Origin: Bacilli bacterium
GTDB taxonomy: Bacteria > Bacillota_I > Bacilli_A > RF39 > UBA660
Assembly: GCA_022791215.1 (NCBI GenBank)
Contig: JAAVYQ010000067.1
Coordinates: 1 to 9,325, forward strand
Direction: 5' to 3'
DNA: 9,325 nucleotides
Below, piece after piece: positions 1 to 6,361 of this stretch. Position 1 is the first letter of the stretch; every line of letters begins with the position of its first letter. The notes under the pieces are model-generated. The model was not told where the DNA came from. It searched no databases and worked only from the letters and a program-made list of their open reading frames with translations. Position numbers and translations under genes: made by a program.

Positions 1-189
1 ATAGTCTTAATAGTAAAACTAAGTAGCTTATTGAAACTTAATAAATACTTAACAGATAATACAATAATACATTTCTTACTAGTTTTAATCCTAACATTAT
101 CATTTAGTTTTATATTTGAATATTTATTAGAAAAAGCACCAAAGAAGAAGTTAAATGTTAAAAGTAAAAAAGGTAAAAATAAAAAATAG
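1..189 (+). CDS. C-terminal end of a membrane protein (partial)
   Basis: Frame 1 is open from the window edge to the TAG at 187-189, giving the last 62 residues of a protein that starts outside. The visible part has a hydrophobic stretch at about residues 24-41 (HFLLVLILTLSFSFIFEYLL), then a very basic tail ending in repeated Lys. This is what the last membrane helix and cytoplasmic tail of a multi-pass protein look like. The ending FIFEYLLEKAP loosely recalls the C-terminus of acyltransferase-3 (OafA-type) membrane enzymes, but that is a weak resemblance and I do not assign a function. The stop is only 17 nt before the next gene start, so the two are probably co-transcribed. Confidence 0.6.
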   Translation: MVLIVKLSSLLKLNKYLTDNTIIHFLLVLILTLSFSFIFEYLLEKAPKKKLNVKSKKGKNKK

Positions 190-193
190 ATAT

Positions 194-201
194 AGAGGTG
201 A
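194..201 (+). promoter_or_regulatory. Ribosome binding site that sets the radical SAM start
   Basis: AGAGGTGA, a near-full anti-Shine-Dalgarno match, sits 5 nt before the ATG at 207. It covers the in-frame GTG at 198, so that upstream GTG cannot be the start. Confidence 0.85.
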
Positions 202-206
202 AAGTA

Positions 207-1061
207 ATGGAAAAATTAGAAAAAAGAGAATTAGTATCATTTGATGGAGCATGTCCATATAAATGTAAACATTGTTATACTTTCGGTTTAAATGAAGAAA
301 ACAAAAATCTTAGTATTGACGATATAGTAGAAAGTCTAAAAGAAAAAGAATTTGATGTAATATATGTATCACACAATAAAGAGAACTTCATTAATCCCAA
401 AGAAGGAATAAATTTATGTAGAAAATTATTTGAAACATACAACAAAGATATTTTGGCAATCACTAGAAATGTTTTTAATGATGATGAATTAAATGATTTT
501 TCAAAATTAAATGAAGAAATGAAATCTAAAGGAAAACTCCTATGTCTTGCTGTTTCTATACCAGCTTTAGACTCGATAGAAATTACTGAAGGTATAGGAA
601 TAATCCCATCACCAGAGGAAAGAATAAATTTCTTAAAAAGAGCAAAAGAAAAAGACATAAAAACAATTTTAGTAATAAGACCTTTATATCCAAACAAAAT
701 AATTCCTATAAAAGAGCCTTTAAAAATAATAGAGAAGTGTTCAGGTTTTATAGACTGTGTGCTATCAAGCGGCTTAGCTGTAAACGATTTTATTTTAAAA
801 CAATTAGGATTAACTTGGGACGATTTTAACTATCTTGATGGAGATAATTCTAAATTTTTACTAGGTGCTATAGATAACATGAAATATATTGATGTACAAG
901 AAGAATTAAAACAACTTAAAGATAAATGTAAAGAGTTAAATATTAGCATATTTAATCATAGCATGGAAGCACTACAATTTTTCAGTCATAGCATGGATGC
1001 CTTAAACTATTTAAAAGAAATTGATATTGATAACAGGAAAGAAGACTTTAGTTTTGAATAA
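207..1061 (+). CDS. Radical SAM protein of unknown substrate
   Basis: This is a 284-residue cytosolic protein. The cluster motif CPYKCKHC has Cys16, Cys20 and Cys23 in the canonical CX3CX2C spacing, which binds a [4Fe-4S] cluster and reductively cleaves S-adenosylmethionine. The motif lies right at the N-terminus, after a short beta-strand-like VSFDGA, as in minimal radical SAM barrels. Later segments such as ILAITRNVF, LAVSIPALD and TILVIRPLY fit alternating strands of the barrel. I see no extra Cys-rich SPASM or twitch domain, so it looks like a stand-alone barrel. The start is fixed by the AGAGGTGA site at 194. The C-terminus carries a 10-residue duplication (HSMEAL.. / HSMDAL..). It follows a membrane protein gene at 17 nt and ends in its own terminator. 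The radical SAM class is firm; the reaction is not predictable from sequence alone. Confidence 0.85.
   Translation: MEKLEKRELVSFDGACPYKCKHCYTFGLNEENKNLSIDDIVESLKEKEFDVIYVSHNKENFINPKEGINLCRKLFETYNKDILAITRNVFNDDELNDFSKLNEEMKSKGKLLCLAVSIPALDSIEITEGIGIIPSPEERINFLKRAKEKDIKTILVIRPLYPNKIIPIKEPLKIIEKCSGFIDCVLSSGLAVNDFILKQLGLTWDDFNYLDGDNSKFLLGAIDNMKYIDVQEELKQLKDKCKELNISIFNHSMEALQFFSHSMDALNYLKEIDIDNRKEDFSFE
954..1013 (+). repeat. Imperfect 30-nt tandem duplication inside the radical SAM gene
   Basis: The units 954-983 and 984-1013 both contain CATAGCATGGA, followed by diverged sequence. They encode NHSMEALQFF and SHSMDALNYL in frame, so reading is preserved. This looks like an ancient in-frame duplication of one helical segment near the C-terminus. 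Confidence 0.6.
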
Positions 1062-1077
1062 TAAAGTCTTTTATTTT
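1042..1077 (+). terminator. Rho-independent terminator after the radical SAM gene
   Basis: AAGACTTTA (1042-1050) pairs perfectly with TAAAGTCTT (1062-1070) across an 11-nt loop, followed by a T-rich tract (TTTTATTTT, 1069-1077). The stem is only 9 bp and AT-rich, so it is a weak terminator. The radical SAM stop codon (1059-1061) lies inside the loop. The next promoter begins 11 nt after it, which supports a transcript boundary here. Confidence 0.6.
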
Positions 1078-1087
1078 GAAAAAAATA

Positions 1088-1116
1088 TTGACAAACAAGT
1101 GTATGTAAAATATAAT
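1088..1116 (+). promoter_or_regulatory. Perfect-consensus sigma-A promoter for the HAD / metallo-hydrolase / priA unit
   Basis: TTGACA (1088-1093) and TATAAT (1111-1116) are separated by exactly 17 nt. Both hexamers match consensus fully. Transcription would start around 1122-1124, about 24 nt before the ATG at 1147, with GAGGAAGTGA as the ribosome binding site in between. Confidence 0.9.
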
Positions 1117-1146
1117 TGTAATATAAAGACGAGAGGAAGTGAAAGT

Positions 1147-1629
1147 ATGAAAATGTTATATGTTGATTTTGATGGAGTAGTACTAGATACTATACCTATA
1201 TTGTATGAAATAGCACAAAAAGAAGGATATGATGTTAATGATGCAGAATTCTATAAGAATTTCAATTACAAAGAAATACTAAAAGATAAATATATAATAA
1301 ATGATGGTATCAATTGTATACAAAGAATAATAGAAAGTGAGAAATTTGAAGTAAGCATACTTACACATTGCCATTCAATTAAAGAAGGTTCTGATAAAGT
1401 AAAATACATAAGGAAATTCTTCAAAGATATAACAGTCATAATCTGCCCAAAAGATATTTCTAAAACTAAAATGGTACATACAGAAGGAGCGATTCTTATA
1501 GATGACTATGCAGGAAATTTAAAAGAATGGGAAACTGCTGGAGGAATACCTATAAAATTTTCTCAAGAACTTAAAGGAAAAGGGTATACAGTTATAGATA
1601 AATTAGATAAAATAATAGATATGTTCTAA
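1147..1629 (+). CDS. HAD-superfamily phosphatase, NT5C (5'-deoxynucleotidase)-like
   Basis: This is a 160-residue cytosolic protein. Motif I is DFDGVVLDT with the nucleophile Asp7 and acid/base Asp9. Motif II is ILTH with Thr73. Motif III is one of the lysines in PKDISKTKM (about 106-108). Motif IV is the acidic pair Asp119-Asp120 in LIDDYAGN. The LIDDYAGNLKEWE arrangement and the small size resemble the type C deoxyribonucleotidase group (NT5C, Pfam 5_nucleotid_C), which removes the phosphate from nucleoside monophosphates; the exact substrate is inference. The open frame extends back to 1021, but ATG 1147 is chosen because a consensus promoter (1088-1116) and GAGGAAGTGA binding site lie just before it and the family begins at the DxD strand. 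It leads a three-gene unit, with 19 nt to the next gene. Confidence 0.85.
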   Translation: MKMLYVDFDGVVLDTIPILYEIAQKEGYDVNDAEFYKNFNYKEILKDKYIINDGINCIQRIIESEKFEVSILTHCHSIKEGSDKVKYIRKFFKDITVIICPKDISKTKMVHTEGAILIDDYAGNLKEWETAGGIPIKFSQELKGKGYTVIDKLDKIIDMF

Positions 1630-1648
1630 AGAAGAGGAGAGTGATTAA

Positions 1649-2170
1649 ATGAAAATAGAAGGACTAATACTTGAACCACTTGATAATAATTGTTATATAT
1701 TAAGTGAAAACAACTGTGCTATTATAATTGATCCTAGTAGTGAAGAAAATAAAATAGAAGAATACTTAACAAAAAATAATTTAACATTAATTAGCATTTT
1801 TATAACTCATTATCACTTTGACCATATAGGTGCTTTAGACTACTTTATAAAAAAATATAATGTAAAAGTATATGACTACAAACAAATAGGAAAATTTAAA
1901 GAAGGTCCATTTAAATTTCAAGTTATAAGTACAAAAGGGCATTCAAACGATAGTGTATCATTTTACTTTGAAGATTCAAAAGACTTATTCGTTGGAGATT
2001 TTATATTTGAAGGCAGTATAGGAAGGATGGATTTAGAAGGCGGAGACGAAGAAGAAATGTCTTATAGTTTAAGAGAAATAAAAAAGTTTCCAACTGAGAC
2101 AAAAATATTTCCAGGACACGGAAATACTACAACACTATCTCAAGAACTTCTATATAACCCTTACATATGA
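1649..2170 (+). CDS. Metallo-beta-lactamase-fold hydrolase, glyoxalase II-like (YqgX/YcbL type)
   Basis: This is a 173-residue soluble protein. The metal-binding set is complete: THYHFDH gives His54, His56, Asp58 and His59; then come His98 (KGHS), Asp117 (FVGD) and His157 (PGHG). This is the binuclear zinc/iron signature of glyoxalase II-type thioester hydrolases. The C-terminal TLSQELLYNPYI, with its E...NP pattern, matches the short YcbL/YqgX branch, which lacks the extra helical glutathione-binding domain of full glyoxalase II (about 250 residues). The likely role is hydrolysis of a small thioester or similar metabolite, with the substrate unknown. AGGAG at 1635-1639 precedes the ATG by 9 nt. 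Its TGA stop overlaps the priA start (ATGA), so translation is probably coupled. Confidence 0.88.
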   Translation: MKIEGLILEPLDNNCYILSENNCAIIIDPSSEENKIEEYLTKNNLTLISIFITHYHFDHIGALDYFIKKYNVKVYDYKQIGKFKEGPFKFQVISTKGHSNDSVSFYFEDSKDLFVGDFIFEGSIGRMDLEGGDEEEMSYSLREIKKFPTETKIFPGHGNTTTLSQELLYNPYI

Positions 2171-4344
2171 TAGCAAGTGTTTTAATAGAATACAGTGTCA
2201 AATGTCTTGACAAAACGTTTGACTATATAGTTCCAAACGAAATAAAAGAAAAAATAAAAATTGGACACAAAGTATTAGTGCCATTTGCAAACCAAACAGT
2301 TGAAGGATTTGTAATGGAAATAAAAAAAGAAAAAGATTCAACAATAGAATATAAAGAAATAAAAGAAATAGTAGAAAGTACGTTTTGTCTTAATGAAGAA
2401 TTAATAAAACTAGGGCAATATATACAAAGTACAACATTATCCACACTAATAAGTGCATATCAAATCATGTTTCCAAAAGCATTAAAAGCTTCAAGTAAAA
2501 CTAATGTCAATATAAAAACCAAAACATTATGTTATCTAAACACTGAAAAAGACATCAAAGAATATATTGAATCAAACAAAAGAAACAAAAAAGAAATAGA
2601 AATAATAAATAGACTAATAGATAAAAGAGAAATAGAAAGAAAAGAAATAAATGGAACTTCATTAAGAAAATTAGTAGACAAAAAAATAGTATTACTAAAA
2701 GAAAAAGAAGTAAAAAGAGAAATAGATTACATACAAGAATCCGCTAAAAAAATAGAACTAACAAAAGAACAAGAAGAAACATATAACGAAATAAAAATGA
2801 GTGAAAATAAAAACATTTTATTATATGGAATAACAGGTAGTGGAAAAACAGAAATATACATAAAAGTTATAAAAGAAATGATAAAAGATGGAAAAACTGC
2901 TATCATGTTAGTACCTGAAATCAGTTTAACACCTCAAATAGTAAGTAGATTCATGAGTGAATTCAACACTAAAGTTGCAGTATTACACAGTGGCTTAAGT
3001 GATGGAGAAAGATATGACGAATATAGAAAAATTGTAAACAAAGAAGTAAACATAGTAATAGGAGCTAGAAGTGCCATATTCGCACCTCTAGAAAACATAG
3101 GAATAATAATTATTGACGAATGCGGAAGCCAGTCATTCAAACAAGATAGTGACCCTAAATACAATGCGATTGATATTGCGATAATGAGAGGAAAATATCA
3201 TAATGCGTATGTTATCATGGGAAGTGCTACGCCATTGTTAGAACAATATGCAAGAGGTGAAAAAGGTATATTCAAGTTAATATCACTCACAAAAAGAGTA
3301 AGTAACAACATGCCACAAATTAACATCATCAATATGAATGAAGAAGTAAAAAAAAGAAACTTCATTATAAGTAGTGAATTAAAAACAAAAATAAACGAAT
3401 GCCTAAGCAAAAAAGAACAAGCAATTATCTTATTAAATAGAAGAGGATATTCAACATTTATGAGTTGTTCATCATGTGGATATGTATGGAAATGTCCACA
3501 TTGTGAAATATCACTGATTTATCATAAAAGTTCTAATAATTTAAGATGCCACTACTGTGGATACTACACGAAGATGACTCAAAAATGTCCTTCATGTAAA
3601 GAAGAAGCGATCAAAGACTTAGGAATGGGAACAGAAAAACTAGAACAAATAATGAGTGAAATGTTTCCAACAGCAAAAATAATAAGAATGGATTTAGACA
3701 CAACGACAAAGAAAGGTTCACACAACAAAATAATAGAAAGTTTTAAAAATCACGAATATGATATCCTTATAGGAACACAAATGATATCAAAAGGATTAAA
3801 CTTCAAAAATGCCTCATTAGTAGGAGTAATAAATGCCGATTCATCATTGAACATTCCAGACTTTAGAAGTGGAGAAAGAACATTTGAATTACTTATGCAA
3901 ATTAGTGGACGAGTAGGAAGATATGACTTAAAAGGAGAAGTAATAATACAAACATACAATCCTGAAAACTATTGCTTAGAAAGTATAAAAAAACAAGACT
4001 ACATAGAATTTTATAAAAAAGAAATGCAAATAAGAAAAGAATTAAAATATCCACCATACTATTACATATGTTCAATAAAAGTAATAAGCCCCGATTATGA
4101 AACCTCAAGAAATGAAAGTAACAAAATTAAAAATCATTTATCAAAAAAACTTTCATCAAATTTTATAATATTAGGCCCATCAACAGCAAGTGTATTTAAA
4201 CTAAAAAATAAATACTATTTTCAAATAATAATAAAATACAAAAAAGAAGAAAACCTATTAAAAGAACTAAAAGAAATAAATAGTATGTATATAACAAACC
4301 AACTAAAAATAGACATAAATATAAATCCACTAAACCTTCTATAA
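2167..4344 (+). CDS. priA: Primosomal protein N' (replication restart helicase PriA)
   Basis: This 725-residue superfamily 2 DNA helicase reloads the replisome at collapsed forks. The N-terminal DNA-binding domain (LDKTFDYIVP, residues about 14-23) is typical. Helicase motifs follow: Walker A GITGSGKT (221-228), PEISLTPQ (250-257), GSATP (352-356), GTQMISKG (536-543) and QISGRVGR (578-585). The zinc region between the helicase lobes has all eight cysteines in four pairs: Cys434/437, 443/446, 461/464 and 474/477. Oddly, motif II reads DECG (317-320) where PriA usually has DEEH, and the nearby conserved R-Y-H-A-R-D reads KYNAID (331-336). The frame is intact, so this is substitution and not a frameshift. 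The start ATG overlaps the previous stop by 4 nt, so it is probably translated by coupling. The product is otherwise full length for the family. Confidence 0.97.
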   Translation: MIASVLIEYSVKCLDKTFDYIVPNEIKEKIKIGHKVLVPFANQTVEGFVMEIKKEKDSTIEYKEIKEIVESTFCLNEELIKLGQYIQSTTLSTLISAYQIMFPKALKASSKTNVNIKTKTLCYLNTEKDIKEYIESNKRNKKEIEIINRLIDKREIERKEINGTSLRKLVDKKIVLLKEKEVKREIDYIQESAKKIELTKEQEETYNEIKMSENKNILLYGITGSGKTEIYIKVIKEMIKDGKTAIMLVPEISLTPQIVSRFMSEFNTKVAVLHSGLSDGERYDEYRKIVNKEVNIVIGARSAIFAPLENIGIIIIDECGSQSFKQDSDPKYNAIDIAIMRGKYHNAYVIMGSATPLLEQYARGEKGIFKLISLTKRVSNNMPQINIINMNEEVKKRNFIISSELKTKINECLSKKEQAIILLNRRGYSTFMSCSSCGYVWKCPHCEISLIYHKSSNNLRCHYCGYYTKMTQKCPSCKEEAIKDLGMGTEKLEQIMSEMFPTAKIIRMDLDTTTKKGSHNKIIESFKNHEYDILIGTQMISKGLNFKNASLVGVINADSSLNIPDFRSGERTFELLMQISGRVGRYDLKGEVIIQTYNPENYCLESIKKQDYIEFYKKEMQIRKELKYPPYYYICSIKVISPDYETSRNESNKIKNHLSKKLSSNFIILGPSTASVFKLKNKYYFQIIIKYKKEENLLKELKEINSMYITNQLKIDININPLNLL

Positions 4345-4359
4345 AAAACGAATAAAATT

Positions 4360-4368
4360 TGGTATAAT
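4360..4368 (+). promoter_or_regulatory. Extended -10 promoter before fmt
   Basis: TGG plus TATAAT forms an extended -10 element (TGnTATAAT) in the 47-nt gap between priA and fmt. The -35 position (about 4340-4345, TATAAA) is poor, which is common for extended -10 promoters. The start would be near 4375, just before AGGAG (4379-4383) and the fmt ATG. It gives fmt its own transcription, since no terminator is visible after priA. Confidence 0.7.
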
Positions 4369-4391
4369 AAACACATAAAGGAGAAGAAAAA

Positions 4392-5324
4392 ATGAAAGAA
4401 AAAAAAGTAGTATTCATGGGAACTCCAGAATTTTCCGTTCCAGTATTAAAAGAGTTAATAGAAAAAACAAACGTAAAATTAGTAGTAACACAACCGGACA
4501 AAAAAATAGGTAGACATCAAACATTAGAGCCAACTCCGATCAAAAAAGTTGCACTTGAATCAAACATAGAAGTATACCAGCCAACCAAAATAAAAGAAGA
4601 ATACGAAGCCATACTTAAACACGAACCCGACATAATAATAACCTGTGCATATGGCCAAATAATACCAAAAGAACTCTTAGAATATCCTAAATATGGTGCT
4701 ATTAATGTACACGCCTCATTACTACCAAAACTTAGAGGAGGAGCGCCATTACATAAATGCATAATAGATGGATATGAAGAAACAGGAATAACAATAATGT
4801 ATATGGCAGAAGGTATGGACTCAGGAGACATAATAGCGCAAGAAAAAATAAAAATAGAAGATTTAGACAATGTAGGGACAATCCACGATAAATTAAGTTC
4901 ATTAGGAGCATCTCTACTAACAAAAACATTACCAAGCATATTTGAAGGAACAAACGACAGAATTGCGCAAAATGAAGAAGAAGTAACATATGCATATAAC
5001 ATAACGAGAGAAGAAGAAAAAATAGATTTTAATCGCCCAGCGAAAGATGTGTATAATCAAATAAGAGGACTCTATCCATATCCAATAGCATACACACTAC
5101 TTGATGATGAAATAATAAAAATAACTGAATCAAAAATAAGTGAAAAGAACACAGGACAAATAGGAGAAATAACTGAAATAACGAAAGAAGGAATCACAGT
5201 TAAATGTGCTGAAAAAAGCATAACAATAACAAAAATAAAACCAAGTGGAAAAAAAGAAATGAGTGTATCTGACTTTATAAATGGAAGAAAAAAAGAAGAA
5301 TTAATAGGGAGAAGTTTTAAATGA
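4392..5324 (+). CDS. fmt: Methionyl-tRNA formyltransferase
   Basis: This 310-residue cytosolic enzyme transfers a formyl group from 10-formyltetrahydrofolate to Met-tRNA(fMet), making the initiator tRNA. The N-terminus VVFMGTPEFSVPVL is the standard opening. The catalytic triad is present: Asn105 and His107 in INVHASLLPKLRGGAP, and Asp143 in EGMDSGD, with the same 36-residue His-Asp spacing as E. coli His110-Asp146. The C-terminal tRNA-binding OB-like domain begins after about residue 205 and includes the typical RGLYPYP and IKPSGKKEM segments. AGGAG lies 8 nt before the ATG. In many Firmicutes the order is priA-def-fmt-rsmB; here def (peptide deformylase) is absent between priA and fmt, and rsmB is not downstream. 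The TGA stop overlaps the next start by ATGA. Confidence 0.97.
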   Translation: MKEKKVVFMGTPEFSVPVLKELIEKTNVKLVVTQPDKKIGRHQTLEPTPIKKVALESNIEVYQPTKIKEEYEAILKHEPDIIITCAYGQIIPKELLEYPKYGAINVHASLLPKLRGGAPLHKCIIDGYEETGITIMYMAEGMDSGDIIAQEKIKIEDLDNVGTIHDKLSSLGASLLTKTLPSIFEGTNDRIAQNEEEVTYAYNITREEEKIDFNRPAKDVYNQIRGLYPYPIAYTLLDDEIIKITESKISEKNTGQIGEITEITKEGITVKCAEKSITITKIKPSGKKEMSVSDFINGRKKEELIGRSFK

Positions 5325-6070
5325 ACGAAAATAAAGAAGAAAGTCAAAACTTAATAAAAAAAATTGCTATATATGGCAGCATATTTATAGTGGCAATATT
5401 CATAATAATATTTAACCAAGTATTTGATGAAAAAAATCTAAAACCAAATAACGAAAACCAAAATCAAACACCAACAAAAATTGAAGAAAATGAAACATTA
5501 AAAAAATTATCAGAAATTAATGATAAATTCTATAGTATGAATATACATTTAACACTCGATGACGATGCAATAACATTACAATATCAAAAAGTAGATATAA
5601 TAGAAGTTGGAACAAAAAAATATCACAAAGAAAAAATAGACTACGTAAAAACTAAAGAAGCATACTATATAATGAAAGACAACAATTATATAAAAACAGA
5701 AAACTTTAATAATTTTGATTTTGATAAAACATTTATAGAACTTACTAATATCAAGAAATTATTAGAATATGAAGGAGAATATGAAGAAAGCAAAAATGGA
5801 ATAAATACAACAAAAAAATATACATATTCATTAAAAGATGCCATAAAAATATATAATGACTACAACAATACAAGCCTAATAATGACAGGAAAAGGAGAAT
5901 TAGAAGTAATCGCACATAACAAAGAAGAAAACTTGGAATACATAGAAATAGACATAACAGATTTATATAACTTTATAGAAAAAAGAGATTTAAGCGAAGT
6001 AAAATATAAAATAGAAATACAAGCCGAAAAAGAAGAAGATCCAAGTTGGATACTAGAAAAACTATCATAA
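5321..6070 (+). CDS. Membrane-anchored extracytoplasmic protein of unknown function
   Basis: This is a 249-residue protein that I do not recognise. A short charged N-terminus (MNENKEESQNLIKK) precedes a single hydrophobic helix at about residues 15-32 (IAIYGSIFIVAIFIIIFN). There is no lipobox cysteine, so it is a type II-like anchor and not a lipoprotein. A low-complexity Asn/Gln/Glu/Lys linker (about 36-60) leads to an outer domain of about 190 residues. That domain alternates short hydrophobic and polar stretches, for example AITLQYQKVDIIEVG and YYIMKDNNYIKTENF, suggesting beta-strands. No catalytic motif is visible. The start overlaps the fmt stop by ATGA, with GGGAGAAG just upstream, so it is translationally coupled to fmt. 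Nothing in the protein itself suggests a link to translation; the pairing may be only positional. Confidence 0.8.
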   Translation: MNENKEESQNLIKKIAIYGSIFIVAIFIIIFNQVFDEKNLKPNNENQNQTPTKIEENETLKKLSEINDKFYSMNIHLTLDDDAITLQYQKVDIIEVGTKKYHKEKIDYVKTKEAYYIMKDNNYIKTENFNNFDFDKTFIELTNIKKLLEYEGEYEESKNGINTTKKYTYSLKDAIKIYNDYNNTSLIMTGKGELEVIAHNKEENLEYIEIDITDLYNFIEKRDLSEVKYKIEIQAEKEEDPSWILEKLS

Positions 6071-6143
6071 AAACAAAATCTACTTTTGTCGTATTGAATG
6101 AAAAAACAACAAAAATAAATTATACTAACAACAGGTGAGAAAA

Positions 6144-6233
6144 ATGAATGAAACAATCGACAAAAAATTTAACGAATTAATTGATGAACTAACAATAAAA
6201 ATTCTTGAAACAAAAATAAATTTTAAAAACTAA
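6144..6233 (+). CDS. Small ORF encoding a 29-residue peptide
   Basis: ATG at 6144 follows a strong binding site, AGGTGAG (6133-6139), 4 nt upstream. The peptide begins MNETIDKKFNELIDELTIKI and ends ETKINFKN; it is charged, rich in Glu, Lys, Asp and Ile, and could form one amphipathic helix. It has no signal peptide and no membrane segment. The stop TAA (6231-6233) opens the right arm of an 11-bp inverted repeat, and a terminator follows within 20 nt. It sits 73 nt after the membrane-anchored protein gene and may be on the same transcript, since no convincing promoter is seen in between. The good binding site is the main support for real translation. Function unknown; I recognise no family. 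Confidence 0.5.
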   Translation: MNETIDKKFNELIDELTIKILETKINFKN

Positions 6234-6241
6234 AATTTATT
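6215..6241. repeat. Perfect 11-bp inverted repeat at the end of the small ORF
   Basis: AATAAATTTTA (6215-6225) and TAAAATTTATT (6231-6241) are exact reverse complements with a 5-nt AAAAC loop. The hairpin is entirely A/T and covers the small ORF stop codon. No T-tract follows on the + strand, so it is not itself a good terminator in that direction. Confidence 0.65.
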
Positions 6242-6248
6242 GAAATAG

Positions 6249-6280
6249 AGTTATGAAATAAAAACATAACTTTTTATTTT
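6249..6280 (+). terminator. Rho-independent terminator after the small ORF
   Basis: AGTTATG (6249-6255) pairs with CATAACT (6265-6271) across a 9-nt loop, followed by TTTTTATTTT (6271-6280). It closes the fmt / unknown / small ORF transcript before the exchanger promoter. Confidence 0.75.
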
Positions 6281-6307
6281 GTACTTTAAAATAAAATATA
6301 AAAACAC

Positions 6308-6337
6308 TTGAACAAAAAACTTCTTACATGCTATAAT
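6308..6337 (+). promoter_or_regulatory. Promoter for the cation exchanger gene
   Basis: TTGAAC (6308-6313), an 18-nt spacer, then TGC-TATAAT with the -10 at 6332-6337 and the extended TGn element at 6329-6331. The start is expected near 6343, 19 nt before the ATG. Because the promoter occupies 6308-6337, the in-frame TTG at 6308 cannot be the gene start. Confidence 0.85.
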
Positions 6338-6361
6338 TTTTATAAAATAAAGAGGGATAAA

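Noticed and set aside
198..206. GTG start at 198 for the radical SAM gene
   Set aside because: It lies within the AGAGGTGA ribosome binding site of the ATG at 207.
1021..1146. Upstream extension of the HAD phosphatase to 1021
   Set aside because: The stretch contains the previous gene's end, a terminator and a consensus promoter. The protein family begins at the DxD strand right after ATG 1147.
2167..4344. Frameshift or pseudogene in priA to explain DECG
   Set aside because: The frame and all flanking motifs continue without a break, so simple substitution explains the change.
4517..5002. Open frame of about 160 codons on the minus strand opposite fmt
   Set aside because: It is antisense to a clearly conserved gene, has no recognisable domain and no good binding site. 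Such frames are common opposite A-rich coding strands.
6073..6089. Hairpin ACAAAA/TTTTGT after the unknown membrane-anchored gene as a terminator
   Set aside because: It has only 6 bp of mostly A-T pairs, and CGTATTG follows in place of a T-tract.
6094..6126. Promoter for the small ORF (TTGAAT with TATACT)
   Set aside because: The spacer is 21 nt, and transcription would start at the ribosome binding site itself.
6308..6361. TTG start at 6308 for the cation exchanger
   Set aside because: These bases form the -35 and -10 promoter elements. ATG 6362 has a good binding site and fits the first membrane helix.
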